A stretch of 64,000 bases of DNA from contig NZ_CP008896.1 of NCBI RefSeq assembly GCF_000730425.1, positions 2,604,001-2,668,000 of the forward strand. Direction: 5' to 3'. A model generated the notes under the pieces. It saw nothing but the letters and a program-made list of their open reading frames with translations. It ran no database searches and was not told where the DNA came from. This document shows, piece by piece, positions 10,894 to 18,287 of the stretch; position 1 is the stretch's first letter; the number at the start of each line of letters is the position of its first letter. This DNA is from Pseudomonas fluorescens. Its GTDB lineage: Bacteria > Pseudomonadota > Gammaproteobacteria > Pseudomonadales > Pseudomonadaceae. The position numbers were made by a program, and so were the translations under genes.

Positions 10894-11823
10894 TCAGGAA
10901 ATGCGGAACCCCAAGCGCGGAAAGTGCACATGCACGGTGCCGGCGCGCTCATCCTCGCGACGCAGGATCAACGCCTCGCGACCGGCAAACCGCAACTCGC
11001 CCACTACCGGGTCGACACCATAGTCGGTCGCGGCGATGGTCACTTGCTGGCCCACCTTGAACCCGTTGGGATCTTCAAATACCTCATCCGGCAGCGCCGC
11101 AGGCACGGCATTGCGGGCGATTTCCAGCGCCTGTGCGGCACTCATCTCGCTGGCGGTGCCATGCCCAAAGCCCAGTACCCGAGCAAGCCAGGCGCTGACC
11201 GCCGGATAGTTATCCACCAGCGGCGACGTCACCGGCGAGCCTTTGAGGAACCACAACGGGTGGGCCATGGCGAAATCAGCAATCGACGGCTCGCCAAACA
11301 GGAAATCACCCGGCTGGCGCTGCAACTGCTGCTCCAGGCGCGCGATGATCGCCGGCCATTGGTGCTTGGCCGTATCCAACTGCACACGCGTGGCCGAACC
11401 GCTGCCGAACATCGCCGTACGGTCAGCGACCAGCACCTGGAGCATCTGCGGCGGGACCTTGGCAAATTTCACCGCCAGGGATTCGGGCTGGAATACCAAG
11501 GCTACGGCATGGGAGAACACCACCGAATCAGCCCAGGCGGCAAAGCTCTGGCGGACCAGCTCCTGGCCTTCGGGAAACAGCGGTGGCGTAGCTTTTTCTT
11601 GCTCCAGGCGGCGGGCAATCAGCGCGGTATCACAATAAATATCCGCACCGACCTGCAGTACCGGGGTTTTACGGTAGCCGCCAGTCAGGGCCGTCAGGTC
11701 AGGTTTTGGCATCACCGGGGGAATGGTCACCGAATGCCAGGACAGCCCTTTAAAGCCCAGGAGCAGGCGGGCTTTCTCAGCGAAAGGGGATTGCGGGTAG
11801 TGATGCAGGATCAACTCAGACAT
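10894..11823 (-). CDS. Glutathione S-transferase family protein
   Basis: This is a cytosolic protein with an N-terminal thioredoxin-like GST domain (residues about 1-80: SELILHHYPQSPFAEKARLLLG, with the cis-Pro region RKTPVLQVGADIYCDTALIARRLE) and a helical C-terminal GST domain (about 95-215). About 90 further residues at the C terminus (FEDPNGFKVGQQVTIAATDYGVDPVVGEL...) form a small beta-rich extension beyond a normal GST. At 309 aa it is longer than typical GSTs of 200-230. The substrate is unknown. It is a single gene, convergent with the glutaredoxin gene. Confidence 0.85.
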   Translation of the reverse strand: MSELILHHYPQSPFAEKARLLLGFKGLSWHSVTIPPVMPKPDLTALTGGYRKTPVLQVGADIYCDTALIARRLEQEKATPPLFPEGQELVRQSFAAWADSVVFSHAVALVFQPESLAVKFAKVPPQMLQVLVADRTAMFGSGSATRVQLDTAKHQWPAIIARLEQQLQRQPGDFLFGEPSIADFAMAHPLWFLKGSPVTSPLVDNYPAVSAWLARVLGFGHGTASEMSAAQALEIARNAVPAALPDEVFEDPNGFKVGQQVTIAATDYGVDPVVGELRFAGREALILRREDERAGTVHVHFPRLGFRIS

Positions 11824-11904
11824 GCCGGACTCCGCTAGATGAAGGAGCGGCCAGAGTATCGCGCAACAACCCTACAGCCTAGACATTGGCCTGATGGGAA
11901 CTGA

Positions 11905-12204
11905 TCAGTCAGATTGATAAGCCCGGGCCAGACACTCCTTGGCGCTTTTCTTGAGCTTTTTTATCAGGCGTTCCTGACGCAGGGCCTCGCCCTTGCTCGC
12001 GCAGGCCTCGGTATACACCAGCGCTACCGCCGGGCTGGAGAGAAAAAACCGCGCGCCCTTGCCGCTCTGATGCATCGCAAAGCGGCGCAGCGGGTCGTTG
12101 CTGATCCCGCAATAGAGTGAGCCATTGGCCGCCCGGACCAGGTAGACAAACCAGGGTTTGGGCACGACGGGTTCAGGTGGGCTGTTCACGAAAGGTTCTG
12201 GCAA
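11905..12204 (-). CDS. GIY-YIG domain protein (UPF0213/YhbQ-like)
   Basis: This is a small 99-aa protein consisting of one GIY-YIG nuclease-like domain. [28 protein letters not shown] carries the diagnostic V-Y-L...Y-x-G-I-(S/T) pattern, with a following Arg helix and [25 protein letters not shown] containing the catalytic-position Glu. YhbQ-like members are widespread and of uncertain role, thought to act on DNA. The start shown is TTG at 12204 without a clear ribosome-binding site; in-frame GTGs at 12189 and 12165 are alternatives. Confidence 0.85.
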   Translation of the reverse strand: MPEPFVNSPPEPVVPKPWFVYLVRAANGSLYCGISNDPLRRFAMHQSGKGARFFLSSPAVALVYTEACASKGEALRQERLIKKLKKSAKECLARAYQSD

Positions 12205-12225
12205 ACGAAAAGAGCGCCAATCTTA

Positions 12226-12696
12226 TCAACGACTGGCCTGGAACGCTTTCAAGCCTTTCAACGCCTGGGCACGCACCGCGTTGCGTACCAGCGGCGTCCA
12301 GCCCAACAGCAGGCCCTTCGCACCGAGCGCCTGGCGCGACCAGCGCCACAGGTCGAAGCGATCGTGGTGCTCGCAGATCCTGCCATCGCGAAATACAAAC
12401 CGTGCCTGGATATCGTTGACCACGGTATTGCCGGTCTGGCTGAACAGGTAGGTTGCCACCCAATGGGCGCTGCCAGTGGTGTCGTCGCTGCGCACCTGGT
12501 CGAAGGTCAGGGAAAAGTCCTTGGCCCGGGTGGTGAGCATGCGCCACATGTCGCCGGCATCACGCCCGTGCAGTTCGCCGAACGCCGGATCACTGAACAC
12601 GACATCGTCGGTATAGCAGGCGCTCATGGCCTCGGCGTCCAGGCGCTGGAAGGCACGGTAGAACTCGGTGATCAGGGCGTCATGGGTGTCGCTCAT
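12226..12696 (-). CDS. SnoaL-like/NTF2-fold protein
   Basis: This 156-aa protein has an NTF2-like cone fold: SDTHDALITEFYRAFQRLDAEAMSACYTDDVVFSDPAFGELHGRDA is the classic N-terminal SnoaL pattern, followed by the beta sheet ending FVFRDGRICEHHDRFDLWRW. Related proteins are annotated as ketosteroid isomerase-like or nuclear transport factor 2 family. No catalytic assignment can be made. The ATG at 12696 was chosen because the domain begins there; upstream codons to 12822 overlap the end of the response-regulator gene and do not resemble the family. Confidence 0.82.
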   Translation of the reverse strand: MSDTHDALITEFYRAFQRLDAEAMSACYTDDVVFSDPAFGELHGRDAGDMWRMLTTRAKDFSLTFDQVRSDDTTGSAHWVATYLFSQTGNTVVNDIQARFVFRDGRICEHHDRFDLWRWSRQALGAKGLLLGWTPLVRNAVRAQALKGLKAFQASR

Positions 12697-12793
12697 GGGT
12701 GGCATCCGACAAAGGGGAGAAAGGCACCTAAGATAGTGCGCAAATGCCCGCAACACTATCGGTATTGACCCCCGCAATGTCAGGGGTACGGCC

Positions 12794-13429
12794 CTAGGGC
12801 ACCATGCCGCAGCTGCGAGCATAGGCGAACAGATCCACGTCAGTGGAGATACACAGTCGACTCATGGCCGTGCTTTTCTGTTTACTGATGGTGGAGATGC
12901 TGCGATTGACCCGGGCGGCGATCTGGCTGACGGTCATGCCGCTGGCCAGCATGCGCACCACTTCCCGCTCCTTGCCTGACAATTGCGGCTGTTGGGATTG
13001 GTCACCGGTCCCCGCCTCCAGCAACTGGACCCGCAGGCACTCACTGGCAAACGTCTGGCCGGCGCTCACCGCCTTGATAGCGAGCGGCAGCTCCTTGGCC
13101 GAAGCGCTTTTGGCTACGATCGCCCGGGCGCCATGGGCGAACGAGGCCCGCAACGTGGCCACATTGGCAAACATCGTCACCAGGATCACCGGCAAGCTCG
13201 GGTATTGGCGTTGCAGCAGGCTCAATAAACCATATCCATCCGCCTGCTGCCCTCCCGGCATAGCGAAATCGGTAACCAGCACATCGCACGGCGTGGTACT
13301 CAACAACCGGAGCAGCTCATCCGGGCCATTGGCTTCGCCAACCACCTTGCAACTGCGATTTGCCTCGATCACAACCCTTTGCCCGATACGGATAATGGGA
13401 TGGTCGTCAGCAATAATTACTCGAAGCAT
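12794..13429 (-). CDS. NarL/FixJ-family response regulator (RcsB/EvgA-like)
   Basis: This is a DNA-binding response regulator. The receiver domain (residues 1-120) has the acidic pair Asp8-Asp9, phosphoacceptor Asp54 in LVTDFAMPGG and the KSAS lysine near residue 107. A LuxR-type helix-turn-helix follows (about 145-205: LSGKEREVVRMLASGMTVSQIAARVNRSISTISKQKSTAMSRL). The PGGQQADGYGLL insert and the KQK recognition helix resemble RcsB/EvgA/BvgA-type regulators. No histidine kinase gene is nearby; a stand-alone receiver-Hpt protein lies 206 bases upstream on the same strand. It is a likely regulator of the adjacent fimbrial operon, inferred from position. Confidence 0.92.
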   Translation of the reverse strand: MLRVIIADDHPIIRIGQRVVIEANRSCKVVGEANGPDELLRLLSTTPCDVLVTDFAMPGGQQADGYGLLSLLQRQYPSLPVILVTMFANVATLRASFAHGARAIVAKSASAKELPLAIKAVSAGQTFASECLRVQLLEAGTGDQSQQPQLSGKEREVVRMLASGMTVSQIAARVNRSISTISKQKSTAMSRLCISTDVDLFAYARSCGMVP

Positions 13430-13532
13430 AGATACCCACGGATGATGGCAACTTGAATCCGCGCAAAATACCCCTGACAGCTTTCAGCAACAACCGCTAA
13501 CAATGAAGGGTTTGCAGTCCCCCCCAGTGTTT

Positions 13533-13614
13533 TGTAGTGCCTTATTTAAGACCTACAGAACAAAAGGAAAAAACCTACATCAAAAAATCAGTCAAAACTC
13601 AAAAAAATCCTACG
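13533..13614. promoter_or_regulatory. Cluster of CCTAC motifs upstream of the response-regulator gene
   Basis: The stretch upstream of the response regulator contains ACCTACA at 13551-13557 and again at 13573-13579, exactly 22 bases apart, TCCTACG at 13608-13614, and an inverted TGTAG at 13533-13537. The core resembles half-sites of RcsB/EvgA-type regulators. The motif recurs in front of the fimbrial operon at 14576. Autoregulation is inferred, not shown. Confidence 0.4.
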
Positions 13615-13635
13615 CCTCCATCCCGCCATAACGTT

Positions 13636-14373
13636 TTACAACTTGCCCAGATAAGCCAGGTAAACACTCAAGTCGCGCTGAAAGGTTTCCAGGCCCGAGC
13701 GGTTCCCAGCAACGCCATAAGCACGTACCTGCTCAATCAACAATGCGCCCTGGGATTCCAGCTCCGTACATCCCAAAAATGCCAGGCTGCCTACCAGCCG
13801 ATGCAATCGTTCCGAGGTCAGCCCAGGGTCCAGCGCCAGTTGGGCATGGGCCAGGGTGACACTGTCGTCCCGGGCCTCTTGCAGCAGGAGAGCGAGCATC
13901 TGGTCCACAACCGCGGCACTGCCGAAGAGCTTGATCAAACCCGCCCGGGTTGGCTGCGCCGCCGCCATGCAGTAAGAAGATGCCTCAGGCAACCAGCGCA
14001 GCAAGACCGCTTCCAGTTGCTCCAGTGACAGCGGCTTGGCTAACCAGGCGTCCATACCCGCATCACGACACCGTTGCGGATCGTCGTGCATCAGGTTAGC
14101 GGTCAAGGCGATGATCGGCACACGTCGATGCCCATGCTGATGCTCCCGAAGGCGCACTTCCCGCGCCATGGCATATCCATTCATGTTCGGCATCTGGCAG
14201 TCGCTGATCACCAGGTCAAAGTGGCGACGCTCCATGGCGATCAACCCTTGGACACCGTCCGAAGCCATCTCATGATCGAGCTTGAGTATTCGCAGAAACT
14301 GGCCCATCAGGGCCCGGTAGGCCGAATGGTCCTCCACCACCAGCACGGCCACAGAGACATCGCTCGCGAACAC
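13636..14373 (-). CDS. Stand-alone receiver-Hpt phosphotransfer protein
   Basis: This 245-aa protein has an N-terminal receiver domain (about residues 9-128; acidic Glu14-Asp15, phosphoacceptor Asp58 in ISDCQMPNMNG, Lys113 in LAKPLS) and a C-terminal Hpt domain (about 140-240; putative phospho-His191 in ERLHRLVGSLAFLG). Such a pair is normally the tail of an unorthodox kinase of the BvgS/EvgS kind, but here no transmitter or sensor part precedes it. The start is GTG at 14373, and a TGA lies in frame just upstream. The Hpt motif reads HRLVGS where most have H-x-L-K-G, so the lysine is missing. It probably relays phosphate from an unlinked kinase to the neighbouring NarL regulator. Confidence 0.88.
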   Translation of the reverse strand: MFASDVSVAVLVVEDHSAYRALMGQFLRILKLDHEMASDGVQGLIAMERRHFDLVISDCQMPNMNGYAMAREVRLREHQHGHRRVPIIALTANLMHDDPQRCRDAGMDAWLAKPLSLEQLEAVLLRWLPEASSYCMAAAQPTRAGLIKLFGSAAVVDQMLALLLQEARDDSVTLAHAQLALDPGLTSERLHRLVGSLAFLGCTELESQGALLIEQVRAYGVAGNRSGLETFQRDLSVYLAYLGKL

Positions 14374-14818
14374 ACTCGTTCACCCCATTCTGCGTGTCGA
14401 TCCTTCAGTGCCCGGACTCAAGACGCCTCCACCGTGCAGGCGGCATGGCACTGACGCAACGGCCGAGGGGAAACGCTGTGCAGCGCCTGGATATCTCCAT
14501 GTAACCGTCATCGCGCAGCAAAAATACTCAAATGAATGCCCTCGCAGCGATACAACAACTACGAAAAATCCAATTTTCCTACATCAATCCAGACTTTATT
14601 CCGACATTCCCCCTCAGCAGTCGTTGAGCACGGCATTGTCGTAAAAGTTGTATTCACGCCGTCCAGGCCAGCCGATAGATTGCGCCCCACCCCACTAGAG
14701 GGTACGAGGCTCGCCACTTGCGCCAGCCCGAATAACGATGCGCCCGAACCCCACCCCCATCCAGGAGTGGTGTTGCCCTGCCCCCCATCAAGTCGCTCTT
14801 ACACTGGAACAACCTGAA
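14374..14818. other. AT-rich divergent region: receiver-Hpt gene / fimbrial operon
   Basis: This 445-base gap holds no credible gene. Bases 14520-14650 are clearly AT-richer than the surroundings (runs such as AAAAATCCAATTTTCC) and should contain the fimbrial promoter. TTCCTACA at 14576-14583 matches the motif seen upstream of the response regulator, and the ten bases CCTACATCAA are identical at 13574-13583 and 14578-14587. The first fimbrial gene has only a weak ribosome-binding site. Confidence 0.5.
14576..14583. promoter_or_regulatory. TTCCTACA motif upstream of the fimbrial operon
   Basis: TTCCTACA lies about 240 bases before the first DUF1120 gene in the AT-rich tract. It shares the decamer CCTACATCAA with the regulatory region of the response-regulator gene. 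A binding site for that NarL-type regulator is inferred. Confidence 0.35.
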
Positions 14819-15448
14819 ATGCACAAGTCCCTAACCCTGTTGAGCACCGCCCTGTTGCTCGCCACCGCTTCATCCACGTTCGCCGCCAGTTCGGTGGACC
14901 TGGCCGTCAAGGGCCTGATCACCCCCAGCGCCTGCACACCCAGCTTACCGGCTGCCGGTATTGTCGATTACGGAAAAATCTCGGCCAAGGATCTCAACAC
15001 TGACAAGCCAACCGTCCTAGAAAGGAAAACATTTCAACTGATGATCAATTGCGAGGCCTCGACGCTGCTCGCCATCAAACCCGTCGACAACCGGGCAGGC
15101 ACCTCGATCAGAAACTATGGCTTCGGCCTGGGCTTGATCAATGGTGACGAAAAGTTGGGGATGTACAACTTGCTCTTTGTGGACTCGGCCGCTGATGTCC
15201 CATCAATCCTGCTGCACTCCATTGACGAGGGCAACGTCTGGAGAACGCTTTGGGATGACGACATCGTCGCCCCGAGCTACTGGGTCGCCTTTGGCAGTCT
15301 GGGACCGGACGCCTATACACCCCACCCGGTGCAGCAAGCCACGATCGACGGGCAAGTGTTGGCCGTCATTGCCCCGGCAAACACGCTGACGCTGACCAAC
15401 GACGTCGCGATGGATGGCTCGGCAACCTTTGAGGTGCTGTACCTGTAA
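14819..15448 (+). CDS. DUF1120 fimbrial subunit 1
   Basis: This is a 209-aa secreted protein, first of six paralogues in the operon. The signal peptide is MHKSLTLLSTALLLATASSTFA. The mature protein starts with ASSVDLAVKGLITPSACTPSL, an N-terminal strand followed by the first conserved Cys; a second Cys lies in MINCEAS, suggesting one disulfide. The C terminus GSATFEVLYL is the conserved final beta strand, ending in Y-L. Position beside chaperone and usher genes indicates a chaperone-usher pilus subunit. ATG 14819 was chosen because it directly precedes the signal peptide. Confidence 0.85.
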   Translation: MHKSLTLLSTALLLATASSTFAASSVDLAVKGLITPSACTPSLPAAGIVDYGKISAKDLNTDKPTVLERKTFQLMINCEASTLLAIKPVDNRAGTSIRNYGFGLGLINGDEKLGMYNLLFVDSAADVPSILLHSIDEGNVWRTLWDDDIVAPSYWVAFGSLGPDAYTPHPVQQATIDGQVLAVIAPANTLTLTNDVAMDGSATFEVLYL

Positions 15449-15495
15449 CGGTGCGCGCGACACCACTGACCCTACTCACAAAGGTTCTTTCATTT

Positions 15496-16110
15496 ATGAG
15501 CACTTTTATTCCACGGCTGTTGGTGACGTTCGTATTGGCGCCGTCGGCCTTTGCCGTCAGTACCACAGACCTTGCAGTGAAAGGGGCAATCACGCCCAAT
15601 GCCTGCGAACCAATGATCTCCAGTGGCGGGGTGGTGGACTTTGGAAAGATGTCGGCCAAGTCGCTGAATGCAGACCAGCACACCGATCTGCCCAGGCAGA
15701 TACTGACATTGAGCGTGAGGTGCGAAGGCCCGGCCTTCTTCACCCTTAACACGATCGACAACCGGGCCGGCTCCTCTGCCAACCACCATCACTGGCATGG
15801 GCTGGGCATGACACCCAGCGGCGAAAAACTCGGTGGCGCAGGCTTTGGCCTCTATAACGCAGTCGCCGACAGTGAGCCCGTACAGACCATCGTGTCCGAA
15901 GACGGTGGAGCGACCTGGGCCACCGCAGTGTTACTCAGCCACACCGGCCTCACCGCCGTGGCGCAGGCTGGTACCTCGGTACCGCGCGCGGTCAAGGAAC
16001 TTGACGCCGAACTGCGTCTTTACACGCACATCGCCCCCGCCAACGGTTTGTCTCTGGTCGACGAAGTCCCCATCGACGGTCACGCCACGGTGCAATTGAA
16101 ATACCTGTGA
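15496..16110 (+). CDS. DUF1120 fimbrial subunit 2
   Basis: This 204-aa paralogue has signal peptide MSTFIPRLLVTFVLAPSAFA and mature start VSTTDLAVKGAITPNACEPM. It shares the GGVVDFGKMSAKSLNADQ block, the second Cys in LSVRCEGPA and the terminal GHATVQLKYL strand with its neighbours. It diverges in the middle (NHHHWHGLGMTPSGEKLGG...). The ATG at 15496 begins the signal peptide; an in-frame codon at 15451 would lengthen it without support. Confidence 0.84.
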   Translation: MSTFIPRLLVTFVLAPSAFAVSTTDLAVKGAITPNACEPMISSGGVVDFGKMSAKSLNADQHTDLPRQILTLSVRCEGPAFFTLNTIDNRAGSSANHHHWHGLGMTPSGEKLGGAGFGLYNAVADSEPVQTIVSEDGGATWATAVLLSHTGLTAVAQAGTSVPRAVKELDAELRLYTHIAPANGLSLVDEVPIDGHATVQLKYL

Positions 16111-16150
16111 CCCGCTTTAACCAGCCTCCATTGAAAGGAATTCGCACGCC

Positions 16151-16771
16151 ATGAACCACACACTTCGCGTTCTCGCCACTGGCCTGTTGCTGACGAGCAC
16201 CAGCTCAGCCTTCGCTGCTTCGACCGTCGACCTGACCGTCAAGGGTTTGATCACACCTAGCGCCTGCACCCCCAGCCTGTCCAGCGGCGGCGTGATCGAC
16301 CACGGCAAAATTTCCGCCAAGGATTTGCGCCCGGACAACCCAACCCTGATCGGCACCCACACCCTGAACTTGTCCGTGAGCTGCGATGCCGCAATCCAGT
16401 TTGCACTGCATTCAATCGACAACCGCGCCGGTTCCTCCCTCTCCAGCACCAGCTTCGGCCTGGGGCTGATCAACGGCACCCAGAAACTGGGGTGGTACAA
16501 CCTGACCCTGAACAATCCCGTGGCCGATACGGTGGCAGTGCAACCTATCGCCTCCACGGACGCAGGCAATACCTGGTACAGCGAAAAATTCTGGGATCCG
16601 GGCCTGTACATGTCGATTGCCGCGATGGACGACAGCAGCCAGCCATTGGCAACGAAGGATCTGCAGGTCGATTTGTTCGTGGAAACCGTGATTGCCAGGA
16701 CCGATAGCCTGGACCTGAGCAACGAAGTGACCCTCGACGGCTCCGCCACCCTTGAAGTGAAGTACCTGTAG
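16151..16771 (+). CDS. DUF1120 fimbrial subunit 3
   Basis: This 206-aa subunit has signal peptide MNHTLRVLATGLLLTSTSSAFA and is the paralogue closest to subunit 1: ASTVDLTVKGLITPSACTPSL, GKISAKDLRPDNPT, SFGLGLINGTQKLGWYNLTL. The two conserved Cys and the final GSATLEVKYL strand are present. GAAAGGAATTCGCACGCC before the ATG provides a ribosome-binding site. Subunits 1 and 3 probably arose by recent duplication. Confidence 0.85.
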   Translation: MNHTLRVLATGLLLTSTSSAFAASTVDLTVKGLITPSACTPSLSSGGVIDHGKISAKDLRPDNPTLIGTHTLNLSVSCDAAIQFALHSIDNRAGSSLSSTSFGLGLINGTQKLGWYNLTLNNPVADTVAVQPIASTDAGNTWYSEKFWDPGLYMSIAAMDDSSQPLATKDLQVDLFVETVIARTDSLDLSNEVTLDGSATLEVKYL

Positions 16772-16861
16772 CACCATGGCCGCCCATGCCCTGCTTTACC
16801 CTCCCCGGCATGGGCGCGTTCCCACCGTCGGGCTTACTTCTCTTGCCCATGGCGCAAACCG

Positions 16862-17488
16862 ATGAATACCTTTCCAAGTTTTTTCTGCGTTCTGCTGTAC
16901 CTGACACTCGCAGGTCCGGCCATGGCCGCCGCCACGGTCGACATCACGGTGACGGGAAGGCTGACGCCCGATGCCTGCCATATCGCGTTGTCCAATGAGG
17001 GCAATATCGACCATGGCAAAATCCCTGCGCATCATCTGGCCCCCAATGAGTTCACCGTGCTGCCCACCCAGTATCTGGAGCTGAGTGTGCAGTGTGGCCG
17101 ACCGATGCTGTTCGCCATCGTGGGCCTGGACAATCGTGTCGACTCCTCATTGGCCCCGGCGTTCTTCTACGGCCTGGGAAGAAACATCCATGCCCCGGTC
17201 GAACGCCTGGGTTCCGTGGCGCTGTCCTATCGCGACCCCGTTGGCGACTTGCAGCCCATGCAAGTCCTGGGCTCCGCCGACAATGGCGAAACCTGGGGCC
17301 CGGAACCCAATGCCTATCCCCACCGGGCCATGGGTTTTGCCCTGCCTGGGGATCGTCAGCCGGACTTTATCCGCCAATTGAACGCCCAGCTTCGCATCGA
17401 CACCTCCATCAATTTCGCGCAGTACCTGACCTTGAACCAGGACGTGCCGCTAGACGGTTCCATCGTGCTGGACTTGCGCTACCTCTGA
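16862..17488 (+). CDS. DUF1120 fimbrial subunit 4
   Basis: This 208-aa subunit has signal peptide MNTFPSFFCVLLYLTLAGPAMA. The mature N terminus AATVDITVTGRLTPDACHIALS keeps the beta strand and first Cys; LELSVQCGRPML has the second, and GSIVLDLRYL is the final strand. It is the most divergent of the paralogues in its middle, with FFYGLGRNIHAPVERLGSV and a Pro-rich segment. It directly precedes the chaperone gene. Confidence 0.83.
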   Translation: MNTFPSFFCVLLYLTLAGPAMAAATVDITVTGRLTPDACHIALSNEGNIDHGKIPAHHLAPNEFTVLPTQYLELSVQCGRPMLFAIVGLDNRVDSSLAPAFFYGLGRNIHAPVERLGSVALSYRDPVGDLQPMQVLGSADNGETWGPEPNAYPHRAMGFALPGDRQPDFIRQLNAQLRIDTSINFAQYLTLNQDVPLDGSIVLDLRYL

Positions 17489-17515
17489 CCTACCCCCCAC
17501 GGGAAAAGACTCATC

Positions 17516-18214
17516 ATGACCACTCAGTATTTAACCGGCGTCGCCTGCCTCGTGCTATTGCTGTTCGCCCATCAGGCCCGGGCGGACGGCATGGTCCCGG
17601 ACACCTCCGTGGTGATCGTCTACCAGGCGCAAGGCGAGGCCAGTGTCTCGGTGACCAACACCGACAGCCAACTGGCCCTGCTGCATGTGACCCTGGAGGA
17701 CATTCCCGAAGACCGCGAACCCTTGCTGGTGGTCACCCCTCCGCTGTCTCGGGTCGAAGCCTCCAAATCACAACTGGTGCGCTTCATCCTGCAAACCCGG
17801 CAGCCGCTGCAAACCCAGCGGCTCAAGCGAGTGATTTTTGAAGGCATGCCCCAGGGCCGGCCAGCCACCGAGGCCGGTCATGCACGGGTGGGCGTGACGG
17901 TGCGTCAGAACCTGCCGCTGATCATTCACCCTGAGGGCCTGGCGCGTAACCCGACTCCCTGGACCGACTTGAACTGGTCGCTGCGAGAAAACACCTTGCA
18001 AGTGCACAACGACACCCCCTACGTCGTACGTCTGGCCCAGGAACTGCGCCTGCTGCCCGGCGACGGCAAGGCGATGCTGCCACGTACCTATCTGTTGCCC
18101 GGAGAGCGCCTGAGCATGCCGGCCACAGGCGGCCCGGCCACCTCGGTAAGGTTTCAACCGGCGACTGTCTATGGCTTTGCCGTAGCCGCCTACGACGCCC
18201 CTATCACCCCCTGA
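17516..18214 (+). CDS. Periplasmic fimbrial chaperone (PapD family)
   Basis: This 232-aa chaperone stabilises pilus subunits in the periplasm by donor-strand complementation and delivers them to the usher. Signal peptide MTTQYLTGVACLVLLLFAHQARA; first immunoglobulin-like domain with DTSVVIVYQAQGEASVSVTNTDSQLALLHV and the G1-strand-type SQLVRFILQT; the RVGVTVRQNLPLIIHPEGL segment corresponds to the conserved chaperone signature before domain 2. The next gene is the usher. It is somewhat divergent from classical PapD, as is usual for chaperones serving DUF1120 subunits. Confidence 0.88.
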   Translation: MTTQYLTGVACLVLLLFAHQARADGMVPDTSVVIVYQAQGEASVSVTNTDSQLALLHVTLEDIPEDREPLLVVTPPLSRVEASKSQLVRFILQTRQPLQTQRLKRVIFEGMPQGRPATEAGHARVGVTVRQNLPLIIHPEGLARNPTPWTDLNWSLRENTLQVHNDTPYVVRLAQELRLLPGDGKAMLPRTYLLPGERLSMPATGGPATSVRFQPATVYGFAVAAYDAPITP

Positions 18215-18287
18215 AAAACCCAGGTGTCGCAGGATAGCCAGGCCCCTGAATAACGAAGTGACGGCGCCATGACCGCCACCGGGATGT

